A DNA stretch of 64,000 nucleotides, taken from Brachyhypopomus gauderio (Eukaryota > Chordata > Actinopteri > Gymnotiformes > Hypopomidae). Shown one piece after another: positions 1 through 11,237 of the stretch (its first letter is position 1; the number at the start of each line of letters is the position of its first letter). The position numbers and the translations under genes were made by a program. The stretch is from the NCBI RefSeq assembly GCF_052324685.1, contig NC_135224.1:22645451-22709450 (forward strand), read 5' to 3'. The notes below the pieces were generated by a model. It was not told the DNA's origin. It was given only the letters and a program-made list of their open reading frames with translations, and made no database searches.

Positions 1-2690
1 CAAGGAGCAGTTCAGGACCTACAGGTGGAAATCCCACCACGGTGGTTTCCATTGTTTGATGAGTTCACCGTCTTTTTAAAAAATCCTTTCAACACTCTTT
101 CACTTCAGGGTATATTATTACTGTATATACAGTAAGCTTTAGTCATGTTTAGACGTACAAATCTATTGTTGCAGTTGAGAATGACGTTTGTTGGGTTGCA
201 GAGTTGACATTTCTGACACTCTGATGTACGTGTATGAGTTGCTGGGCCCCGAGCTGCTCCGTAACCTGTATGATAAACTTGGTGCCCTGCTGACTGATAA
301 GACGCTTTCCTCCTCATGGCAGGTCAGTGTCTCTCAGCATCTCTTTCTTCTCAGTGCAGCTGGAGGGTGAGACGTAGCTCAGGGCCATCACGGCTATCGG
401 GTGGTCACTTTAATGGCGTCTCTATAACGGTGTCTACATGCAGTGTGACTTTTGGAATCTGAAATCAACAAAGCTGAAGATCCACCTTCTGTTAATGCAA
501 ATTGGAAATGCATCGTGTATGGTTATTGTAGCAGTATTGTAATAGCATTGTAAAAGCCATCTCTGTCTTTCATGGAGGATATAGAGGCTCTGCTGTTTGG
601 CTTTCAATCTGTAGCTGAGACAGTAGACGTCGGTTACTCAGATGTCATTCCTGGCCTGATCGGCCTCATCCCCCTAATCACCGCTAACAACATTCAACTT
701 GCAGAGACCATCATGCTTACCATAGGTACTGCACTTAGACACCCAGTAGGCATGTTGCATGTAAACTACGAAGTTTGCTGTTTTAAGATGCCGTTTCAAA
801 TGTCGTTGAACCCGTGTGTTTTTGTGCCTGTGTACCTGTAGGGTCATTGGCAGAGTGGTTGGCAGACCACTCCCTCCTGCTTCCCACCGTCCTGCATATG
901 GTCCTGCAGGCTCTGTCCCGCGCCGACCTCTCCGTGGCCACTGTCTCCACCCTCAAGAGGCTCTGCCGTGAGTGTCGGTGTGACCTCTGCCCCCACGCGG
1001 ACGACATTCTGGCGGCCTCGCAGGTATGAAGGTCCACGATGTTCGCTTAAGGAACAACAGTTCGGTCTGGACTCAGTCATACTGTGGTCTTCTCCATTAC
1101 AGGATTCTCTTATCAAACGGACCCATAAGGTGAGTTCGCCCCCCGTGATCCGCACTGTATGTCCACACAGTTGCGTTGATATGTGTCAGAAGACGACTTG
1201 GAGGTGTGGTTCCTAACCAGGACTCCAGGGACTCTCCGCCAGTGTGCATTTCTGTGATAGCGCAGATAGCAGCGCGTCTGAATTAGCGAATAGTTTTCCG
1301 TAGCCCATGATGACCTGGCTCTGATCTGCTGGACCTGAAACAGAAGAATCATGCAGACTGGACAAGTGCTTTGATGATTTGAAAACACTGACACAGATTA
1401 AGTAAATGGCCAAAGCTGTATTAGTCAATGGTTAAGTAACGGAGAAGACCGTGTTATATACTCCTGCAGAGCACCCAAAGCGTCTGGATCATGCAGGCGT
1501 TGGGCTACCTGCTCTCTGCCCTGCCAGATGAGGAGGTTCTGGGGAAGCTCCTCCCCCTTCTCTCCCCCCACATCCAGGAGCTGGACACTCTAACCAAACA
1601 GACGGTAAGACAATGCACAGACTTTACTTGTTCGACATCAGATGGTTTATGACCGTAAAATTGTGTCCCCCCCCAGCCCGATCTGGCCTGTAAGCCGTCT
1701 GTCGTGCATGTTGTGGGCCTGCTCACTGGCCTCTTCTCCACACTGGACCTGAACAAACGAGGCGATGGGTCAGAGAGGGGCGGTGCCGGCCCAACCCAGC
1801 CTCACGGCAACCCGGTGGGCAACACTGGATATAGTAGACATCAACACATTGACTTCACTGCTGATCTCCATAGAGTGTTAGATTTAGTGGGCAAAGCATC
1901 ACTGGATGAGCCTCAGTTTCCTGAAGTTCAAAACAAAAACTCTTGAGCGGATCATTTTAAGTTAACCTTTGTAGTGTTTTTTTGCCATGCTGTAACCTGC
2001 GGAAGTTCAAGTCATACACAAAGAGCTGAACTCGTGTGTTGAGGTGTATCTGTGGTAGCCAGTCACAACAAACTTACATTTATATTTTTGGGCATTTAAC
2101 AGACACTCTTATCCAGAGAGATGCTTTGTCATCTGTTCACTGAATGCATCCTAGACAATACCGTAGATAGGCCAGAATTCAACATACCCTTGAACTACTA
2201 CTAAACTACAGGAATAAATGCCATTACCTAGTATTGCAAATAAACACAGGCTCAACTTAAGAGGAATTAAAAAAAACAATAGAAAATAAATAAACAGACA
2301 TACTGTAAATAAACATACAGTGTAAAGTACAAGGACAACAAGTGCTATCTGTGGTGTTAGTGCTCATTTAAGTACTCAACAAACAGGAGAGTCTTCAGTC
2401 TACGGTTGAAGACGGCAAACAGACACTGCAGTCCCAACAGCTAGTGGAAGATCGTTCCACCATCTTGAAGCCAGGACAGAGAATTTTTATAGATATAAAG
2501 TAGCTTTCACTATTAAAAATTATTTACACAATTGGCCTGAAGGGTTGCACAGGCAGGCATATTAAACAATGCTAATCTGTAATTGTTTATTTGGCCTGTT
2601 CTATTAGGTTGTAGTTGTGCTGCAGCAAGTGTTTCCCCTCATTCAGACCCTGCTGAGCAAGTGGCTGAAAGATACTGAGGTGGTGGGGGT

Positions 2691-2735
<45 letters not shown>

Positions 2736-5104
2736 CGTGTTTCAATCTGTAGATGTACTACTGTTTCTTCACAGGCTGCATGCGCCATGTTTGAGAAGTC
2801 AGTGAGGACCCTTGACTGTGGCTTTGCCCCCCTTGTCCCCCAGCTCTGTGAGCTGATTGGTCAGCTGTTCAGTGTTTACCCACAAGCCTCGGTTTTGGAC
2901 CTCACACGACAGGTTGGATAAGAATGTAAAGATTCGTCCTCTTAATTGTACTAATGTAAACATGAACATTTAATATAAGTATGGGCAGTGATAGTTGGTT
3001 TGAAAACTTTAATCAATTAGTTAATTTGCAAAATATGACATGGAAGAAGTGATAATTTGTCTTTATCTTAGTTGGTTTGTGTATTTGCTGGTGAGAAGGA
3101 GCACTTCCGACCAATCGCTGCCCTTTTGGAGGTCATCACCAATATCACCATGTCTGTTTTTCAGCGTGGTAAGGCTGCTAGAATCAAAACGTTATTATTG
3201 ATCTAGTGACAAACGTTTGAGACATGCCATGCATTATAATGTGATAAACATGTTTCAGGTGTGAGGGACTATCCTGATATGGTTGATTCATTTATGCAGC
3301 TTCATGTACAGGTGTGTTTTACTTTAGTCTCAATGAGACATTTACCACTAAAAAAATATAATCTTAACCATCTTTTAATTGGGAGATTTAAAATGATTAA
3401 AAAGCAGGCAGTATTTCATGAGGAATTTGATTTGATTTACTTTGATTGTTTTTCTTTAATTTTTTGCCCTGTAAAAATTTTCTTTTCTGTTGCAGGTTTT
3501 GAAAAGAAAACCAGATCTGTATCTTTCAAAGGGTCTTGATATCAAAGTTGTATTCTACTGTGGTGAGCAACTGACTGGCACGATTCTTGTCGAACATTTC
3601 AGATTAATCAAACCGCACCCAACATTTGTCCTGCATTCTAATCTGGTGCCGCTGTCTCTGTAGGAATCTTAGCGTTCAAATTCCCAGAGGCCCCCACACT
3701 GAAGTCAACATGTCTTTTATTTGTAAGTCCGTTGGTGGGAAATCCAGAATCTCCTTTTCGTCAGTAGCTAAACGAACATTTGGTTCTAGTGATGATATCG
3801 GTGATATTTAACAAATGAGCAGTTGTTACTGACTTAAGCCTAGAACAGGTAAATAGAGGAATAAAGAGTCTCCCTTACGTCTCCTCTGTGTGGTTCTGTT
3901 CAGACTGAAGTGATCTCCCACTGTGAGGACGTCCCGGCGGTGATGGAGGTGCTGGAGGAGGACGGCACGTTGCTCCTCCACACCCTGCTGGAAGTGAGAA
4001 CATATCCATTATGACACTTTACCCAGAAATTCAACAAACGTGTGTTGCTTCACAACAGGTTCAGGAAGGATTGAAGAACTCATTTTTTTGCAGTCAGCCG
4101 TTGAACTCGGAGTTGCACCCTGATCAAAACTGGGCCTTTACTAGGCTGTATTTAGTTACAACAGAGTAATAAATGTTATAAACTGATCCCAAAATAAAAG
4201 ACCACAATCCCTACACAGTCTACACACCATATAACAGAAAGCGCCGTAGTGGTATTCTGGGAACTCTGTGCTTCTGTTGCTGGGGATGGGGCACCGGCAC
4301 CAACGCGAGCGACTGTGGTCTCTGTCCAGGCGATGGGTGGCCAGGCCCCGGTCGGCCTCCTGGAGCTCCTGGCCGACGTGGTCTTCTCCCTGGGTCGCCA
4401 CTGCTCCGGCCTGCTGCCGGCCCAGCTCCGAGAGGCCCTCCTGCCGCACGGCTTCCCCAGTGCCCTCCTCGGGCCGCAGCAGAAAGATCGCTTCTGCCAG
4501 CAGGTCCTCAGGTGAAGCCTGGCTATACACACCACTGCTTCATGATAGTGGCACAGACCCACTGGTGCAGTGGAGTCAAAATAATGATAAAGGAATACGT
4601 TTCATTTGCAGAGAAATACTGTAGGAAGCTTTAGTATTTTGTTAATGGTTTCAGGTTATTCCTGAAATTTTACAAACACCTTGTTGACATTTGAATGCCA
4701 CTCATTTTGATATCATTTCCTCAATATCAACAGATCCAACAGTTATACTCGCTTGCCAATGACACTCCAAATTCCATCACCAGCTCTACGTTTGCTTAGT
4801 TGAATAGGAGTAATAAGGAATGATCGAACACTCAGTTTCATTCATCTGGGCCATATCTGAAGTTACACCATAAAACATATTTGTATTTTAGTTATTGGTG
4901 TGCTCTCCCAAGGTGAAGGGATTAAGGTGGGATTAGGTGGGATTAGGGTGCTAATACTGCAGGTTGCACCACAGGTGTCTCACAGGTCCATTTATGCCCC
5001 TCCTCAGGGAACAAGTCAGCAAATGGAGGATGAGGGACATCGTTAAGGAGTTTTCCCTAACGTGTCGAGGTGTACCAGGAATGGAGCTGGCCACAACTTA
5101 CTAA
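1..5104 (+). CDS. ipo13: Importin-13, C-terminal half (partial, 16 exons in window)
   Basis: Karyopherin-beta family transport receptor that moves cargo such as UBC9 and MAGOH-Y14 into the nucleus and eIF1A out, using Ran. The exons translate to about 545 residues that follow vertebrate importin-13 to its end (family about 960 residues), e.g. DISDTLMYVYELLG, YSDVIPGLIGLIP, WLMQALGFLL-like WIMQALGYLL, VPQLCELIGQLFS and the tail CRGVPGMELATTY. Exons: 1-24, 202-322, 578-725, 842-1023, 1103-1129, 1470-1604, 1677-1814, 2608-2688, 2775-2912, 3072-3168, 3259-3311, 3496-3562, 3664-3722, 3904-3993, 4330-4511, 5008-5104 (stop TAA 5102-5104). All junctions are GT-AG and phases agree. HEAT-repeat helices only; no catalytic site is expected. 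The 5' half lies left of the window. It is convergent with fzr1. Confidence 0.95.
2075..2500. repeat. Dispersed fish repeat in ipo13 intron 7
   Basis: Holds the phrase family 'ggcatttaacagacactctt' and, further on, 'gaagatcgttccaccatctt', two blocks that I recall from a very common interspersed repeat of teleost genomes. No ORF and no clear terminal repeats were seen, so the class (SINE-like or non-autonomous DNA element) is not assigned and the ends are approximate. Confidence 0.45.
2694..2734. repeat. (TG)n microsatellite
   Basis: About 40 bp of TG dinucleotides right after the donor of ipo13 exon 8 (donor at 2689). Confidence 0.95.
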
Positions 5105-5868
5105 ACAGCCTGAAAGCCTCATTGGGGTTAGAGACTGTGTCTCATAATGAGACACCGAACACACAGAGGTACCTGGCAGGACTGAGACGTGTACGATTTC
5201 ACACTTGTTCAAAGCGGGTTTTTAAAAACAGAGTGGCATGATTGCAGTGTAGCCGTGTGATGGATTGGTCATAACAGGAAGTGCTGTTCTCAGGTGCCTG
5301 TAAATTGTAAATGTAATCCTAACAAAGAATTAATAAAGCAGTAACCAGCATTGTAATTCATCTTTCCTAAATTCATAAAATACTTAATGATACTGCAGTA
5401 GTGTGTTTATTCCATATGGTTATCTGTCAGATAACATGATCTCATTTTCATATGCACATACAAAATATTGAAAATATCAGAATGGGCCATTGCATAACAG
5501 CCTTATGATCCATGACCATTATAACAGGCATATAGTTAAACCATATAAGCATATAGTTAAACCATATAAGCATATAGTTAAACCATTTCTCTTTACATAT
5601 ATATATATATAACACCACATCCTTTTGGACTTCATTATACAATAAGGAATACGGAACGTTAATTTATCAGGAACTCAGTCATCGGGTGTGGCTTTCGAAA
5701 GACAATGAAAGACAATGTTTTGGAAGGTGTGGGGAGAGACCGAATCCCCAGCAGGAAATTATAAAAACGGAAGAGAGGTAAGAAATGGTGGGTGTGGCGT
5801 TCCTGCTGCACGGGCGAGTCGTGTGACGTTCGGATCAAAACTTCCTCGTCCTCAGGCTTCCACCGTCA
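5105..5868. other. Convergent 3' UTRs and gap, ipo13/fzr1
   Basis: No coding exon seen. TTTATT at 5406-5411 reads as AATAAA on the minus strand and is a candidate fzr1 poly(A) signal, giving an fzr1 3' UTR of about 460 bp. At about 5526-5586 a 20-bp unit (catatagttaaaccatataa) is repeated three times, followed by a short TA run. Confidence 0.6.
5332..5337 (+). terminator. Poly(A) signal, ipo13
   Basis: AATAAA about 230 bp past the ipo13 stop codon, the first canonical signal downstream on this strand. The cleavage site itself cannot be seen. Confidence 0.6.
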
Positions 5869-8800
5869 TTACCGTATCCGCGTGAACAGATTCAACACTG
5901 ACTTGGATTCCTGAAAGGGCGGGGGCAGGGGACAACGGCACATGGAAGAGGTTAAGCGTGTTGAACAATACAGAACCGAACACAAACACTAGTACACAGG
6001 GACCGATTTATCTTGCGGTTTCGCAGCTAGAAAACATACTTTGAGGTCAAGAAAGCTTTGAGCCGCTCGATGACCGTCAGTTCTACGTGCAGGCTGATCT
6101 GGGATCAGACCTATGGGATGGCTGCGTGGTCTGCGTGCTGCGTGTGCCTGACCTTGGTACAGCGCGTTTTGCTGAAGACGTTCCAGAACCGTAGTGTTTC
6201 GTCTCCTGCTCCAGTCACGATTGCCTCGCCGTCTGGGGACACGGCCTTGAGGACACACATGCACAATCTTCACTCGGGGTGCCTGAAATGGACTCCTTAC
6301 ACAGCCATGAGCTCCCCAAGGACCTCAGGAGAAGATGCTGAATACAAGATCTAATTTCCCCTTACTTCACATTACAATGCCACTGGTCCCAGTGAAATAA
6401 AGGCAAGTGATGCAATGGGTTAAAGGATCCCAGGAATTACTTGGGTTCCTTTAACTCTTATTCGGTTGCTATAGAAATGTGGTTGTACTGAAAATGGTCA
6501 GTCTGATCGATATTTACTTTCTCACATTTGGTTATTTTCAAATACGAGAACCAAACAATCGTTTGCTTTTAATATAACTTTAGTCGGACGGTGACTAAAG
6601 TCACTCCTCACCAGGTATAGCACACGATAAGAGTGTCCGGTCAGCTTAGCCACCTGCGTGAGTGAGGGGTATTTCCACACCAGGATCTGATTCTGCGAGT
6701 AGCCGTGCGTGCTGACCTGCAAGACACCCACAGCCGAAGCCTTTTGATGCCCAAAGCCAAACGATTGTCCGATTTAATTTTATCGTTTCACCTTTTATTT
6801 TTTGCAGCCCTGCTGACAAAGCCAAAATGCAAGCCCAACTAGTCCGACAAACACAAAGGGCTTCTGGGAAATGCTCACCAGTTCGTTGGCGTGTTTGGAC
6901 CAGGCCAGGTTGCAGACCTGCGAACCCGTGTCGGTGTTCTGGAGGGCCTGCCCCGTCAGCGTGTTCCAGAAACGCAGGCAGCGGTCGGCCGTGCCCCCTC
7001 CGGAGGCCAGCAGGCCGTGCTGGTGCGGTGACCAGGCGATGGCCTTCACCGCCGCCAGGTGCTCGCTGTACTGCTGCACAGGCAGCAGGCTAGAGCTATT
7101 CCACACCAGCAGCTAGGGGGCAGCAGAGAGACACCAACCCAGTCGCACAAGTAGCCGTGCTAGCGTTTATACACACCACGATAGTTTAATCTCCAGCAGA
7201 GTCGGATAATAATAGGAAATATGTCTAAGAAGCGAGCAAAGGAGGCACAAAAATGGGGGGAAACTGTGTGCGGGCGTTCAGAATACGGTGCTGACGCAAC
7301 TCACTTTGCGACAAACCGGTCACGAGGTCCGCGAGCGTGCCGTGTCCCGCAGGGCGACCTCACCTTGTTATCGTTCCCTCCGGAGGCGAGGTGCTGGTGG
7401 TCAGGTGACCACTTCAGGCCGCACACCTCCTGCCGATGGCCCTGGAGCCTCCTCTCAGCAGGGGGCGCCGTGCGCACGTCCCGCTGCAGGATCACCCGGT
7501 CCCGGCTGCCCGAGGACAGCTGGTCTCCGTTCCACGCTAGCGCCCCTGCGAGCACACAGAGCAGGAGGACTTTCACAACCCGGGAAAATGTCTGGTTAAG
7601 TGCTTAAGACGTCAACCGTGACCTTGAAAGAAAATGTTGAAGAGAAAAGCTCTTTATAAAACTGGCTTGGGGCACTGAAGCTGCTTCTATACATGTAACA
7701 ACCTTGCAGGGGTGAATCACAATTCTAACTCATTTCTGCCAATGAGTGTTTTTGTGGTTATTGGAGCCACGTGTATTGTAGGTAAATGGTGGTGTCAGTG
7801 GAACCGCTGGCACTGATACAGACCCACACGGGCCGAGTGACCCTCCAGGCTGGTCAGCTTCCTCCCTCCAGCAGCATCCCAAATCTGCACAAAACCTTTA
7901 TGGGTTCCCACCGCAACCAAGCTCCCCTAGGAAAAGCAGGGCAGCAGTTGAAGGTTACTGCCCCGGAACACAAGGTGGCGTCCTGCAGGACGGGCGGGAA
8001 GGTTACCCCGCGGGTCGAGGAGAAACGGGCCACCACTCACCCGCTCATTCCAGCAGACTGAGGTCACGGAGTCACCGTCTACGGACAAATCACACAGCCT
8101 CGTCACCTGCAAGGAGGTGGTGGCACAGAGTAATGGGGAAACGTCCACTAGTGCAGGGGAAAACGTTCAAATATCTACACACCATCTTGCTTTCCTTCTC
8201 TCTCTCCCTCACACACACACACACACACCTACCTGGCTGGTACAGGCGCTCCACAGATAAACACAGGCCCCAAGACCAACACTCAGCAGGTTCCCAGCAG
8301 ACCAATCTACCTGTTCACACCACAGAACACAACAACTGCTCATTTTCACAGAACAAAACTATACCCGAAACATCATTATGTACAACAATGACATGCGCTT
8401 TTATTCACTATTTTTTTCAACTGCATCATTGGTCGATAAAATGACAAGAACAGTACAGTGACGATCCTTTTTCTAAACCGCTGCTATATACTGGAAAAAC
8501 AAACATCCTACATGCCAAGGTGAAGAAAGACATCACAAGCCATTGCTAACGGTTTGCATCATTCAAATATTTGAAGGCCCTGTCCACAAACAGCACACCG
8601 ACAGATATCATGTGCTACAGTTGCTCTGCAAGATTTCAACCAATTATAATAGAAATCATATATATGCAAGCATTATACGACCAACTACTATTAATAATAA
8701 TTATTATGAAGCTAATATTCTTGGCAGCTGTAACACACACCAGCACAGAGCAGCGTACCAGGTTCAGATAGAAGTCATCCTGCAACTCTGGGGCATCCAG

Positions 8801-9450
8801 CACCTTGAAGGGGATTTTGGAGATCTTCCGTGCTGGCTTTCGTGGTGAACGTAACAGCTTGTGACTGCAGATAGACAGATGGACGGGCACACACACACAC
8901 ACACACACCTGCTGAGACACATACGGTTGTGTGTATAACAAAAGGGGGGGGGGGGGGGGGGGGGGGCTTCGATGCTAACAAATAATCACTTCTATCTTGT
9001 GGAATGACAGCAGGGCTCACAAAAGAAAGCCATTCACTGGGGAGAAACAAGCCACCCAGTTCCATGCTTGGCCTGATGGGGGCGCCGTACCTTTTGTTGC
9101 TGAGAGGAGAGAGAGAATATGGGGAGACCTCGTTGCCACTGTGGAAAGGCACTCTCTTTGTGTGAACGGTGTACTGACGGAGACAGACAAGAGGATGCAA
9201 GTTTACAGTGACCTCTCCACTGTGGCTAATGTCAAAAATTAACCTTCTATGCTTAATGGAACAGTCCGAACTAAAACACTAACGCCGACATTATTACATA
9301 GAAACAGGTACATACCTTTGACTGTGTTATGCTAATTTTTGGCTATAGATTTTTATTTACTATTAGTGTCGTTTTATAATACATCTAATAGGGGTAGTTA
9401 AGAGTTATGCTAGAATGACAACACTAACTAGATTCTGATCTGTCAGAGGA

Positions 9451-9497
<47 letters not shown>

Positions 9498-10637
9498 ATT
9501 GTGAGCGGTACACACCCTAAATAGGCTGTGTGTGTCCTGGGTGAGGATGGCATGCCGTCGGTCGTCCGTATGAGGGTCGGGCACCGTCTCGATGCCTGCC
9601 CCCAAAAGTTCGTTCCGCAGCAGGGCGGCATAAGCCACCGCATCTGTCCAGACCAATCAAGAGTTAAGACATGACTGCAGCTCTAGAGTCACACCTGTCC
9701 TTTCTATCTTGAAACAGTGTTTGGGAGTTAGAAAGCCACACTGTTTTACAATATATAACACTTCCCAACTGAAGTAGAGATGATTCCTCAGAACAGAAAT
9801 ATTACCCTTTCCCGTATCTGCACTTGGATCCTTTGACCTCTGATTCTGGCTCGGCGACCAGCAGTTTTCCTAAACAATCAATAAATTAACAAACAAACAA
9901 ATAAACAGGGTAGTTTTCTGTAAGAAATTCTTAGTTGTACATTATTACATGCAACCCGATGGACACGCCATGGTGATAAAGTAAAAGTCCTCCCCAGGAT
10001 TTTGTTCAAGCTTCCTTGATTTTCTACTTAGTCCAAGCCAGGAAGTTTTATGTGAAATCAACTCAGTGATGCAAAATGATCTTATTCTACGTGCTAGTAA
10101 GAATAATTGAGCAAGCTTGAGCAAAATCCAGGAAAGGATTTCACTTTCAGAACCTGGAACGTCCATCGCTACAGGTGAAACAAATGTAGCACGTGACCTA
10201 CATTGGCATAATGGAAGTTAACACTCCAGTTGCTCCCAGCGCGAGTTGGTATGAATCGGTCCCCAGACTTAACACTGACAGGACTGCAGGTAGCATATCC
10301 TGACTGGAGCGTAGCAAAACAATTGGAACAGGTCATCAAGGAGAATAATAGTTAACTTATCATCAGGCAGCAAAGGTGTATGATGGGAATTCATGGTGAT
10401 CTGGAACACTCATCTGTTACCTTATCCAAACCTCAGGGCCTGAGTTCAGCAGAAGATTTAAGTGTGCTACGATCTTGCATGGAGCTAAAACTGGCTTTTA
10501 TGCAGTTGCCTAGTAACAATCTAGGTTAAAATGAAGCTCTTCCAAGTGGTCCATGTCCTCACCTTTGTCAGGTGGTCCTCTGGCACATTCTGGTGATTAA
10601 TCTGCCTAAGGAGGCGTCTCTCATACTCCTGGTCCAT
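5869..10637 (-). CDS. fzr1: Fizzy-related protein 1 (Cdh1), APC/C co-activator
   Basis: WD40 adaptor that recruits D-box/KEN substrates to the anaphase-promoting complex in late mitosis and G1. Fourteen coding exons give 486 residues (human 493-496): 10563-10637, 10202-10303, 9806-9869, 9516-9643, 9091-9173, 8759-8864, 8233-8310, 8041-8106, 7824-7926, 7364-7545, 6879-7112, 6612-6716, 6153-6245, 5869-5910. Start ATG 10635-10637 (MDQEYERRLLRQI). The C-box DRFIPTRAG is in exon 2, KISKIPFKVLDAPELQDD in exon 6, seven WD40 blades follow (e.g. LASGGGTADRCLRFWN, STHGYSQNQILVWKYPSL), and the IR tail ends FTRIR. Exon 2 codes only SGYATCSPVSVKSG before the C-box, unlike the mammalian LTPASSPVSS-type stretch. 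Non-coding first exon(s) further upstream were not identified. Confidence 0.95.
8944..8966. repeat. Poly(G) run
   Basis: Twenty-three consecutive G (C on the fzr1 transcript strand) inside fzr1 intron 5, next to a (AC)n stretch at about 8888-8908. Could form a G-quadruplex or be an assembly-sensitive homopolymer. Confidence 0.95.
9452..9495. repeat. (TG)n microsatellite
   Basis: About 43 bp of TG repeats in fzr1 intron 4, some 20 bp past the donor of coding exon 4 (9516, minus strand). Confidence 0.95.
9959..10169. mobile_element. Hairpin MITE, copy 1 (degenerate)
   Basis: Arms at about 9959-10017 and 10111-10169 are inverted repeats: each begins GATGGAC when read inward and both carry aggattttg(t/c)tcaagctt near the inner end. 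The same arm core recurs in the element at 11060-11237. It sits in fzr1 intron 2. No target-site duplication was found, so this is probably the older copy. Confidence 0.7.
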
Positions 10638-11059
10638 TGTCCCACGAAGCCAGTGTTGTCTCCTCAGTCTCCACACGCTCCTCCCCAAATGTTGCCCATC
10701 CCTGAGCAACAACGAGGCTTAATGATTACAAACACAGCTGAAGATGATCCCGCACATAACTATATCACACAAAACAGAAACGAAGGTTGTCAATATTTGC
10801 TGTCATAACAGTCACGCTCACAATAAGTTTAAGTAAGTTAACAGAAATACTACCTCAAAGTGCAACACTCCTTAGTGTATTGTTTATGTTGCTTTGTAAT
10901 TCTACTGATGTTGTTGTAATATTACATCCGCTGATGTACCGTGTACTTGTTGTAGGGTCTACTGAACACATCACCCAACACCATGGACATGCTGAGCGTT
11001 AAGAATAATGCCAAAGCTAAAATAAAAGTTTTATTTATTTATAAAAGCATGTTTAATAT

Positions 11060-11237
11060 CAGAGGTGTCAATTCCAAGTTCAGAAAGTAAAAGTCCTCAC
11101 CAAGATTTTGCTCAGGCTTCCAGGATTGTGTTGATTCCACTAATTTTACCTGGATTGTACTAATTAGAAAATCTAGCAAGCTTGAGCAAAATCCTGGTGA
11201 GGACTTTTATTTTCTGAACCTGGAATTGACACCTCTG
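11060..11237. mobile_element. Hairpin MITE, copy 2, hAT-like ends
   Basis: Two 60-bp inverted arms (11060-11119 and 11178-11237) differ at only about four positions, with a spacer of about 58 bp. The ends read CAGAGGTGTC...GACACCTCTG. Flanking octamers tttaatat (11052-11059) and gttaatat (11238-11245) agree at 7 of 8 positions, as expected for a hAT-type 8-bp duplication. No coding capacity. Confidence 0.8.

Noticed and set aside
4156-4624. Long open frames on the other strand and in a second frame across 4156-4624
   Set aside because: They are shadows of the GC-rich ipo13 exon 15 (4330-4511), whose own frame matches importin-13 and splices in phase.
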